The notes beneath the pieces are model-generated. The model ran no database searches, was not told where the DNA came from, and was given only the letters and a program-made list of their open reading frames with translations. A stretch of DNA of 64,000 bases from NCBI RefSeq assembly GCF_003443995.1, contig NZ_QWEY01000015.1, forward strand, positions 25,959 through 89,958, read 5' to 3'. Positions within the stretch are counted from its first letter, which is position 1; each line of letters starts with the position of its first letter. Source of the stretch: Pseudotabrizicola alkalilacus (GTDB taxonomy: Bacteria > Pseudomonadota > Alphaproteobacteria > Rhodobacterales > Rhodobacteraceae). The position numbers and the translations under genes are program-made. Below, piece after piece: positions 17,333 through 24,059 of the stretch.

Positions 17333-19471
17333 ATGTCGCAAAGCACTCTTCAAGCCGGCACAATCAATAATATCTCGATCCAAGCCCTGCCGGCGGACAT
17401 CAAGCAATATGTAAAAACCGGCAATGATCTGATCGTGCAGATGAACAACGGCGAGTCGATCCGCATTCAAGGGTTCTACAACCCCGCCGCCAATGGCGAA
17501 GAGCATCTGGTCGTCCTTGCTGACGGTACGCTGGTGCGGCCCGTGCCGGATGCGGATCAGGCAGGCCTTGGCGCCGGTATGCTGGCGACAGACGAAATGA
17601 TTGCGCTCGGCGCTGCGGGTCTGGGCGCGGGACTGATCGCAACAGGCGGCGGCGGTGGCACCGATCCGACCGACGGCACTGATCCGACGGATGGCACCGA
17701 TCCGACCGACGGCACTGACCCAACCGACGGCACCGATCCGACCGACGGCACTGACCCGACGGATGGCACCGACCCGACCGATGGCACTGACCCGACGGAC
17801 GGCACTGACCCGACGGACGGAACCGATCCAACCGATGGCACTGACCCGACGGATGGCACTGACCTGACGGACGGCACCGACCCGACCGACGGCACTGATC
17901 CGACGGATGGCACCGATCCGACGGATGGCACTGACCCGACGGATGGCACTGACCCGACCGACGGCACTGACCCGACCGACGGCACCGACCCGACCGATGG
18001 CACTGATCCGACGGATGGCACTGATCCGACGGATGGCACCGATCCGACCGACGGCACCGACCCGACCGATGGCACTGACCCGACCGACGGCACTGACCCG
18101 ACGGATGGCACCGATCCGACGGATGGCACTGACCCGACCGACGGCACTGACCCGACGGATGGCACCGATCCGACCGACGGCACTGACCCGACGGATGGCA
18201 CCGATCCGACCGACGGCACTGACCCGACGGATGGCACCGATCCGACCGACGGCACTGACCCGACGGATGGCACCGACCCGACCGACGGCACTGACCCGAC
18301 CGACGGCACTGACCCGACGGACGGCACCGACCCGACGGATGGCACTGATCCGACGGATGGCACGGATGGGACGGATGGCACGGCCGGGTTGCTTGATCCG
18401 GTGCTGGCGGATGAGGGTTTGCTGGGGATTGTGACCGGCAATGACGGTCTTTTGGGTGACATCACCGGCTCGGATGGCCTGTTGGGCGATCTTGTCGGCG
18501 CGGATGGCCTGCTGGGCGGAATTGCCGGCGATCTGCTGGGCGTTCCTGTGCTGGGCGACGGTCCTGATTCCGAACAGGGGCTGCTTGATCCGGTGCTGGG
18601 TGATGACGGGTTGCTGGGCGACGTGACCGGCAATGACGGGGTGCTGGGCGACCTTACCGGCTCGGATGGCCTTGTGGGAGAGTTGACCGGCAATGACGGC
18701 CTGCTCGGGGCTGTGACCGGATCAGAGGGCCTGTTGGGCGAGTTGACCGGCACCGGCCTTCTGGGCAGCGGCGAGGGCGCGGGCTCCGGGGGCGGCCTGC
18801 TGGATGGTCTGCTCGGCGGCGATGACGGGCTGCTGGGCGGCTTGCTCGGGGGCGACGGCGGCCCGCTGGATGGCGTGACCGACACGGTCGGTGGTCTGCT
18901 CGGCGGGGATGACGGGTTGCTGGGCGGTCTGCTCGGTGGCGACGGCGGCCCGCTGGATGGCGTGACCGACACGGTCGGCGGTCTGCTCGGCGGGGATGAC
19001 GGGTTGCTGGGCGGTCTGCTCGGGGGCGACGGCGGCCCGCTGGATGGCGTGACCGACACGCTCGGTGGTCTGCTCGGCGGCGATGACGGGCTGCTGGGCG
19101 GTCTGCTCGGCGGTGGTGATGGCGTGCTGGATCCGGTGGTGGCAGATGGGGGTCTGCTGGGTGATGTCACCGGCAACAGCGGGCTGTTGGGCGACGTGAC
19201 CGGCTCCGACGGCGTGCTGGGCGATGTGATCGGCGATGACGGTCTGCTGGGGGATCTCACCGGATCTGACGGGCTGATCGGCGAGCTGACCGGCGCGGGC
19301 CTGCTGGGTGACGGTGGTGAGCCATCCGGAGGGCTGCTGGGGGGGCTTCTGGGCGGCGCAACCGGCGGATTGCTGGGCGGCGGCCTGCTGGGAGGCGGTC
19401 TGCTGGGAGGCGACGGCGGATTGCTGGGATCGGACGGCCTGCTGGGGGGGCTGGACGACACCACCGCCTGA
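17333..19471 (+). CDS. Bap-like repeat surface protein 2, longer paralogue
   Basis: The 712-residue protein has the same architecture as the one at 2044: a BapA-type N-domain (KTGNDLIVQMNNGESIRIQGF), a Gly/Ala segment (GLGAGMLATDEMIALGAAGLGAGLIATGG), 39 DPTDGT units (one reads DLTDGT) and the GLLG-rich region ending GGLDDTTA. The start has GGAG upstream (CTGGAGCAAGCA before the ATG). About 47 of the first 76 positions match paralogue 1, whereas the region after the repeats is almost identical. There is no Sec signal and no RTX repeat. Secretion by the exporter encoded between the two paralogues is inferred. It is divergent from the hybrid kinase gene. Confidence 0.75.
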   Translation: MSQSTLQAGTINNISIQALPADIKQYVKTGNDLIVQMNNGESIRIQGFYNPAANGEEHLVVLADGTLVRPVPDADQAGLGAGMLATDEMIALGAAGLGAGLIATGGGGGTDPTDGTDPTDGTDPTDGTDPTDGTDPTDGTDPTDGTDPTDGTDPTDGTDPTDGTDPTDGTDPTDGTDLTDGTDPTDGTDPTDGTDPTDGTDPTDGTDPTDGTDPTDGTDPTDGTDPTDGTDPTDGTDPTDGTDPTDGTDPTDGTDPTDGTDPTDGTDPTDGTDPTDGTDPTDGTDPTDGTDPTDGTDPTDGTDPTDGTDPTDGTDPTDGTDPTDGTDPTDGTDPTDGTDPTDGTDGTDGTAGLLDPVLADEGLLGIVTGNDGLLGDITGSDGLLGDLVGADGLLGGIAGDLLGVPVLGDGPDSEQGLLDPVLGDDGLLGDVTGNDGVLGDLTGSDGLVGELTGNDGLLGAVTGSEGLLGELTGTGLLGSGEGAGSGGGLLDGLLGGDDGLLGGLLGGDGGPLDGVTDTVGGLLGGDDGLLGGLLGGDGGPLDGVTDTVGGLLGGDDGLLGGLLGGDGGPLDGVTDTLGGLLGGDDGLLGGLLGGGDGVLDPVVADGGLLGDVTGNSGLLGDVTGSDGVLGDVIGDDGLLGDLTGSDGLIGELTGAGLLGDGGEPSGGLLGGLLGGATGGLLGGGLLGGGLLGGDGGLLGSDGLLGGLDDTTA
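17663..18364 (+). repeat. 18-bp coding tandem repeat, 39 units of DPTDGT
   Basis: 702 bases divide into 39 units of 18 bp, 13 more than in the paralogue. Two trailing DGT triplets follow. Within it a 36-bp higher-order unit is repeated perfectly three times (18167-18274), a sign of recent slippage or unequal crossing-over. Confidence 0.95.
18821..19081 (+). repeat. 87-bp tandem repeat, 3 units, in Bap-like protein 2
   Basis: Three 87-bp units coding the GGPLDGVTDTVGG-containing 29-residue repeat, at the same relative place as 3322-3582 in the first paralogue. CTGGAT recurs at 18866, 18953 and 19040. Confidence 0.85.
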
Positions 19472-19490
19472 ACCACCCGGTCACACCACC

Positions 19491-19552
19491 GGGGCTCCCG
19501 CCGCTGCGGGAGCCCCACACCGCGCGGCCCCCACCAGGGGACCGCGCGTCTT
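19491..19552 (+). terminator. Tandem hairpin terminator after Bap-like gene 2
   Basis: The 11-bp stem GGGGCTCCCGC / GCGGGAGCCCC (19491-19516) and second stem CGCGCGG / CCGCGCG (19521-19548), followed by TCTTGT, duplicate the pair at 3992-4050 except for two extra bases between the stems. Confidence 0.8.
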
Positions 19553-19872
19553 GTATTGAAAAGGCACTCTGCTGCCCCGCAAAGCCATCTTGGCAGATCG
19601 GGAGTTAGCCTTTTTCTCTCGTTGGCTGTGAATCCGGAAGCCGGAGATCGTCCCGCAAGGCCACTTCGGCGACGGTCTGGTGGTCGATGATGATCTCGGA
19701 CTCACAATGTGTTTCTGCGACCCCCCATTCCATGAAAGGGCAGCAGATGCTTTTGTTCGCCATACGAAATCCGGGGGGCGTGCGTGCAACAGGCTCGGCG
19801 TTGCAACGGATCAGCCCAGCCCTGAAAAAAAACTTGCACACTAGAAACTTTTGACTCGGAATATGTATAAAA

Positions 19873-19892
19873 AGTATGTAGTAGTACATACT
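19873..19892. promoter_or_regulatory. Palindromic operator D upstream of the lone receiver gene
   Basis: AGTATGTA (19873-19880) and TACATACT (19885-19892) are perfect 8-bp inverted arms with a four-base spacer. The half-site is the same as in operators A, B and C, but the AGTATG to CATACT gap is eight bases instead of eleven. Confidence 0.65.
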
Positions 19893-19930
19893 AATGGCAG
19901 AGGTCATTATTTCCACTCCGAGGAGCCGGG

Positions 19931-20458
19931 ATGTACAAACAACAGCACGATGCCCCGCTGCACAAATCCAGGGTCACCCGACATGTCCGACCCTTTGATG
20001 TGATCTTCGAAAAGGTCGACCATCAGCTGTCGCTCACTCCGCAGGAGCTGCTTTGCCCTAAAGGTCTTTGTGTCCTTTTGGGGGAGTTCGGGGCCTCTTC
20101 GCGGGTGATCTCGGAATGGGCGCGCAAGGTCGGCACCACGGTGATGATCATTGGCGACCATCCCCTTCCGATGGACTGGCTGCGGCGCTATGCGCCCCAT
20201 CTCGACTTCATGCTGGTGGATGGCGACTATATGGATGACACCGAAGATACGGTGGATTTCTGCATGCAGGTGAGACGGGCGACGCCCGCTCTGCCGTTGA
20301 TCCTGTTGTCGAGTGAAGTGCGCGGCCACGATTTGACCTGCGAGCGTATGACCGCCTGTGATGTGACCCTGAAAAACCCGGTGCAAAGTGCCGCGCTGAC
20401 CCAGGGTGTGCAGGCCGCCTATCAGAACAACGCCTATTTCCTCTCCAGCCGATGCTGA
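19931..20458 (+). CDS. Lone receiver-domain protein, output domain absent
   Basis: The 175-residue protein folds by eye as a receiver from about residue 44 on: strand LCVLLGEFG, then TTVMIIGDH, then LDFMLVDGD with candidate phosphoacceptor D97, then LPLILLSSE with S127/S128, and the conserved Lys in TLKNP (K148). The usual N-terminal acidic pair is reduced to E52, and 43 extra residues precede the domain. There is no DNA-binding or enzymatic output region. Such proteins can act as phosphate sinks or as partners of a hybrid kinase. It carries operator D in its promoter and ends in a strong terminator, so it is a single-gene unit of the same regulon. The pairing with the kinase at 15072 is inferred. 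Confidence 0.7.
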   Translation: MYKQQHDAPLHKSRVTRHVRPFDVIFEKVDHQLSLTPQELLCPKGLCVLLGEFGASSRVISEWARKVGTTVMIIGDHPLPMDWLRRYAPHLDFMLVDGDYMDDTEDTVDFCMQVRRATPALPLILLSSEVRGHDLTCERMTACDVTLKNPVQSAALTQGVQAAYQNNAYFLSSRC

Positions 20459-20515
20459 ACGGCGAGACGCGGCCCACTCCGCTCAGACACTGACGTGTTT
20501 GCCGTTCAGGCAACT

Positions 20516-20546
20516 GGCCGCAGGAGGAATCCTGCGGCCCTTTTTT
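20516..20546 (+). terminator. Rho-independent terminator after the lone receiver gene
   Basis: Perfect 10-bp stem GGCCGCAGGA (20516-20525) / TCCTGCGGCC (20530-20539) with a GGAA loop, then C and six T. It closes the repeat-protein island and separates it from the nitrate operon. Confidence 0.92.
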
Positions 20547-20720
20547 GGTGGGGCGTGGCGGTCCGTAGGGCTGCGCTGTGTCGGAATTGATTAAATAGCA
20601 GGCGCTCGGCTGAGCTTTGCGTAAAATGCAGACGAAAGCTGCGATCAGAAGGCATTTGCCCAAGTCTTGCATTGCACAGATGCTGGCTCCGACTGCTTTT
20701 CGCTGTGACGGAGTTGAGAC

Positions 20721-21302
20721 ATGGCACGGCTTTCCATCATCGTTGTCGAGCGCGACCGGGAGCGCGCTTTGCGCATTGTCGATGGCCTCATGGCATCGGG
20801 TGATCATGCCATCACGGTCATTTCCGAAGAAACCGGCCTGGCGCGACGGATTGCCGAGCAAAAGCCGGATATCGTGCTGATCGACGTGGCCGACCCGTCA
20901 CGCGATGTGCTGGAAGAGCTGGCGCTGGTCTCCGGCCCGATGGAACGGCCCGTTGCGATGTTTGTTGACCGGTCGGATGAACAACTGACCCGTGCCGCGA
21001 TCGAGGCGGGTGTATCGGCCTATGTGGTGGACGGGTTGCAGCCGGAACGGATCAAGCCGGTGCTGGATGCCGCCATCGCGCGGTTTCACATGTTTCAGAA
21101 GATGCGCGCCGAACTGGCCGCCACCAAAGCCGCGCTGGAGGATCGCAAGATCATCGACCGCGCCAAGGCCATTCTGATGAAGGCGCGCGGGATTGACGAA
21201 GAGGCCGCCTATGCGCTGCTGCGCAAGACGGCGATGGATCAGAAACGCCGCGTGGCCGACATTGCGCAGCAACTGGTGATGGCGGCGGGGCTGCTGACAT
21301 GA
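20721..21302 (+). CDS. nasT: NasT, ANTAR-domain nitrate/nitrite response antiterminator
   Basis: The 193-residue protein has an N-terminal receiver-like domain (LSIIVVERDRERALRIV ... KPDIVLIDVADPS) and a C-terminal ANTAR RNA-binding domain (about 130-190: LEDRKIIDRAKAILMKARGIDEEAAYALLRKTAMDQKRRVADIAQQL). In known systems NasT binds hairpins in the leader of the nitrate assimilation transcript and prevents termination; NasS holds it inactive until nitrate or nitrite is present. Its stop overlaps the nasS start (ATGA at 21299). GGAG lies eight bases before the ATG. The likely RNA target is the leader at 22475-22759. Confidence 0.93.
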   Translation: MARLSIIVVERDRERALRIVDGLMASGDHAITVISEETGLARRIAEQKPDIVLIDVADPSRDVLEELALVSGPMERPVAMFVDRSDEQLTRAAIEAGVSAYVVDGLQPERIKPVLDAAIARFHMFQKMRAELAATKAALEDRKIIDRAKAILMKARGIDEEAAYALLRKTAMDQKRRVADIAQQLVMAAGLLT

Positions 21303-22474
21303 GCCTGACGACGCTGCGCCTTGGCTATGTGCCGCTGACCGATGCCGCGCCGCTGATCGTGGCGCAGGAGCTTGGCTTTGCGGCAGAGGAGGGGCTGGCC
21401 CTTGACCTGATCCGGGTGCAAAGCTGGGCGCAAAGCCGGGATTTGCTGGGCATGGGCACAATTGATGCGGCCCATATGCTGGTGCCGCTGCCGATTGCGC
21501 AAACGCTTGGGCTTGGCCCTGATTATCCCCGGTTTGATCTGGTGATGATGCTGTCTGTGGGCGGGCAGGCGATTGCGGTCAGCGCGGCGCTAGCCGATGC
21601 GATGCGCGGGCAGGGGCACGGGTTTGGCTTTGATGATCCTGTCGCCGCGCGGGATGCGCTGATGGCCGTGACCAAAGGCCAGTTGCGGGTGGGGGTGCCG
21701 TTTCCGTTCTCGACGCAGGCCGAACTGGTGCGGCGTTGGCTGGACGGCACCGATCTGGCCGCCGGGGTTACGATCCATACCGTACCGCCACCCTTGATGG
21801 CCGACGCGCTGGCAGCGGGTGAAGTGGATGCGTTCTGTGTCGGCGAGCCCTGGGCCTCTTATGCGGTGGAAACCGGGGTGGGAGCGCTTTTGCTGGCCGG
21901 GCGGGCGATCTGGGCCTCGCCGCCGGAAAAGGGGCTGGTGCTGACGCGCAACTTTACCGAGGCTCGGCCCGAAGAAACCGGGCGTTTGATGCGCGCGGTC
22001 TGGCGGGCTTGCCGCTGGCTCGACCGGCCTGACAATCGCGGGACAGCGGCGGAGATCCTGTCGCGGCCCGAGTATCTGAACCTGCCACCGGAACTGACGG
22101 AGCGCGGCCTGCTGGGCCGATTGCATGTCAGCGCGTCGGGGGAGGTCCGGCAATTTCCGGGCTTCATCCGGTTTCACGACGGGGCGGTGAACTTTCCCTG
22201 GCGCAGTCTGGCCGCCCTTTTGGCGCGGCGGATTGCAGGGGTGCACGGGCTGGACGTTGCCCGCGCGATGGAGCAGGCGACCGAGTGTTTCCGCACTGAC
22301 CTGTACCGTCAGCACCTGCGCAGCGCCGGGGCAGATCTGCCCGGCGCTTCGGCCCGGATCGAGGGGGCAATGGCACATCCGACCGCGGTGGCTTCGGAAA
22401 AGGGACAGATGATTCTGGCCCCTGACGCCTTTTTTGACGGCGAAACCTTTGATCTGGCCTTTGCGCCGCGCTGA
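21299..22474 (+). CDS. nasS: NasS, nitrate-sensing binding protein (NrtA/CmpA fold, no signal peptide)
   Basis: The 391-residue protein resembles the nitrate-binding subunit of ABC importers (LRLGYVPLTDAAPLIVAQELGFAAEEGL; VDAFCVGEPWASYA) but has no signal peptide, so it is cytoplasmic. That, and its coupling to nasT, identify it as NasS, the sensor that binds nitrate or nitrite and releases NasT. It shares the fold with the periplasmic protein at 22760, and both contain the FCVGEPW motif, so one probably arose from the other. Length matches known NasS proteins. Confidence 0.9.
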   Translation: MSLTTLRLGYVPLTDAAPLIVAQELGFAAEEGLALDLIRVQSWAQSRDLLGMGTIDAAHMLVPLPIAQTLGLGPDYPRFDLVMMLSVGGQAIAVSAALADAMRGQGHGFGFDDPVAARDALMAVTKGQLRVGVPFPFSTQAELVRRWLDGTDLAAGVTIHTVPPPLMADALAAGEVDAFCVGEPWASYAVETGVGALLLAGRAIWASPPEKGLVLTRNFTEARPEETGRLMRAVWRACRWLDRPDNRGTAAEILSRPEYLNLPPELTERGLLGRLHVSASGEVRQFPGFIRFHDGAVNFPWRSLAALLARRIAGVHGLDVARAMEQATECFRTDLYRQHLRSAGADLPGASARIEGAMAHPTAVASEKGQMILAPDAFFDGETFDLAFAPR

Positions 22475-22759
22475 AGTTTTGAGCAAGGCTTGCGGGTCTT
22501 GCGCAAATGATATGCTGCAACCGCGATACTGCGATGCAGCACTTGACCAGCGCCCGCGCGACGGCACATCCTGAGATCAGGACGAAAGCAATGGCGCTTT
22601 TGACCTGCACGTTTTCCGCAAAGATGCGGTCCCCCCAAATGGCAACGCCGCCACCCATCCTGTCCTCTCGTCCGAGGCAGTGATCGAGGTGGCTTTTTGC
22701 CGTTCAGCCCAAGCCCGCCGCGCAGCCGCCGGCCCGGCCTTTGCCAGAGGACACGCCAT
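22475..22759 (+). promoter_or_regulatory. Structured leader of the nitrate assimilation operon, probable NasT target
   Basis: 285 bases separate nasS from nrtA although every later gene in the operon overlaps or nearly touches the next. The leader holds several stems: GCTGCA / TGCAGC (22514-22540, with an inner CGC-GCG stem and a six-base loop), TCCTG / CAGGA (near 22569-22582), CCTC / GAGG with a six-base loop (22664-22677), and the terminator-like stem at 22650-22698. This is the layout expected for ANTAR-controlled antitermination. I could not match the exact two-hairpin ANTAR consensus (A at loop position 1, G at position 4), so the precise binding hairpins are uncertain. Confidence 0.55.
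22650..22698 (+). terminator. Leader attenuator hairpin upstream of nrtA
   Basis: GCCACC (22650-22655) pairs with GGTGGC (22688-22693), which is followed directly by five T. A smaller hairpin, CCTC-TCGTCC-GAGG (22664-22677), sits inside the loop. In nasTS systems such a terminator stops transcription unless NasT binds the leader. The stem is short for an unaided terminator. Confidence 0.5.
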
Positions 22760-24049
22760 ATGACCCTGATCCAGCCCAATCGCCGCAGCTTTCTGAAATC
22801 CGCCGTCAGCGTTGCTGCCACCGCAGCCGCTGTGCGCCTTGCCTTGCCCGGTGGCGCATGGGCCGCGACGCCCACGCCCGAAGTGACCGGCTGCACGCTG
22901 GGCTATATCGCGCTGACCGATTCCGCGCCGCTGATCATCGCGTTTGAAAAGGGCTTTTACGCCAAACATGGCATGCCGGATGTGAAGGTGGAAAAGCAGG
23001 CCAGCTGGGGGGCCACGCGCGACAACATGGCGCTTGGCTCGGCATCGGGCGGAATTGACGGCGGCCATATCCTGCGCCCCAAGGTGCATCTGTATGCGAC
23101 CGGCAAGGTGATGCAGAACAACCAGCCGCTGCCGATGTATACGCTGCTGAACCTGAACGAGGATTGTCAGGGCCTGTCCGTCGCACAGCCCTATGCCGAG
23201 ACCGGTGTCGGACTGGACAGCGCCCCCTTGCGCGAGGTCTTTGCCGCCAAGCGCGCCGCCGGTCAGGAAATTCCGGTCGCCATGACCTTCCCCGGTGGCA
23301 CCCATGATCTGTGGATGCGCTACTGGCTGGCGGCGGGCGGGATTGATCCGACCAAGGATGTTGACCTGATCGTGGTGCCGCCGCCGCAGATGGTGGCGAA
23401 CATGAAGGTTGGCAACATGGAGGCCTTTTGTGTGGGCGAGCCGTGGAATGAACAGCTGGTTAATCAGGGCATCGGCTTTACCGCCGCCACCACCGGCGAG
23501 GTCTGGGCCAACCACCCCGAAAAGGTGCTGGGCATGCGCGCCGAATGGGTCGATGCGAACCCCAACGCCACCCTTGCCCTGATGATGGCGGTGATGGAGG
23601 CGCAGATCTGGTGCGAAGACGCCGCCAACAAGGATGAGATGGCCGAAATCATCGGCCGCCGACAATGGTACAACGTGCCGGTGGGCGACATCATCGGCCG
23701 CATCAAGGGAGAGGTAAATTATGGCAACGGCCGCACCGCATCGGACCCCGCCCTCGCCATGAAATTCTGGCGGGGTGGGGCCACCTCGTTCCCGTGGAAA
23801 TCGCTGGATGCGTGGTTCATCACCGAAAACAAGCGGTGGGGCTATTTCCCCGGCGATCTGGACACCAAGGCCACCGTGGATGCCACCAACCGCAGCGACC
23901 TGTGGCTGCAGGCGGCAAAGGGCCTGGAGATCGACACCAGCAGCTTTGGCGACAGCCGTGGGGTAGAGACGTTCTTTGACGGCAAGACCTTCGATCCGGC
24001 TAACCCGGAGTCCTATCTCGACAGCCAGTCGATCAAGGCCATGGTGTAA
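22760..24049 (+). CDS. nrtA: Nitrate ABC importer, periplasmic binding protein (NrtA), Tat-exported
   Basis: The 429-residue protein begins with a twin-arginine signal (NRRSFLKSAVSVAATAAAVRL ... GGAWA) and continues as an NrtA/NasF-type binding protein (LGYIALTDSAPLIIAFEKGFYAKHG; SGGIDGGHILRPKVHLYATGKVM; AFCVGEPWNEQLVNQGIGF; FGDSRGVETFFDGKTFDP). It captures nitrate, and possibly nitrite, for the permease encoded next. The ATG at 22760 is chosen because it opens the Tat signal and has AGAGG upstream. It starts ten bases before the permease gene when measured from its stop. Confidence 0.93.
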   Translation: MTLIQPNRRSFLKSAVSVAATAAAVRLALPGGAWAATPTPEVTGCTLGYIALTDSAPLIIAFEKGFYAKHGMPDVKVEKQASWGATRDNMALGSASGGIDGGHILRPKVHLYATGKVMQNNQPLPMYTLLNLNEDCQGLSVAQPYAETGVGLDSAPLREVFAAKRAAGQEIPVAMTFPGGTHDLWMRYWLAAGGIDPTKDVDLIVVPPPQMVANMKVGNMEAFCVGEPWNEQLVNQGIGFTAATTGEVWANHPEKVLGMRAEWVDANPNATLALMMAVMEAQIWCEDAANKDEMAEIIGRRQWYNVPVGDIIGRIKGEVNYGNGRTASDPALAMKFWRGGATSFPWKSLDAWFITENKRWGYFPGDLDTKATVDATNRSDLWLQAAKGLEIDTSSFGDSRGVETFFDGKTFDPANPESYLDSQSIKAMV

Positions 24050-24059
24050 GGGGGTGGGC

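Larger units (their letters stand above)
19472..19930. other. 459-bp gap with terminators and operator D, no gene supported
   Basis: The left third repeats the terminator block found after the first paralogue; similarity stops near 19552. The middle (19560-19850) has an open frame on the minus strand, but its composition is unlike a gene and no ribosome site is seen. The right end holds operator D at 19873-19892, 48 bp (centre) before the next gene. Confidence 0.5.

Noticed and set aside
2389..18364. CRISPR array
   Set aside because: The short regular repeats are contiguous coding units without spacers and no cas genes are present.
2044..19471. RTX calcium-binding toxin or adhesin
   Set aside because: No GGxGxDxxx nonapeptides are seen. 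The Asp-rich DPTDGT repeat is different, so the RTX label was not used.
19605..19916. 103-codon minus-strand frame between Bap-like gene 2 and the lone receiver
   Set aside because: It has no ribosome site, odd composition and overlaps operator D, so it is not supported as a gene.
20590..20640. Sigma-54 promoter upstream of nasT
   Set aside because: GG and GC doublets are present, but the spacing is nine or eleven instead of ten bases, so the call was not made.
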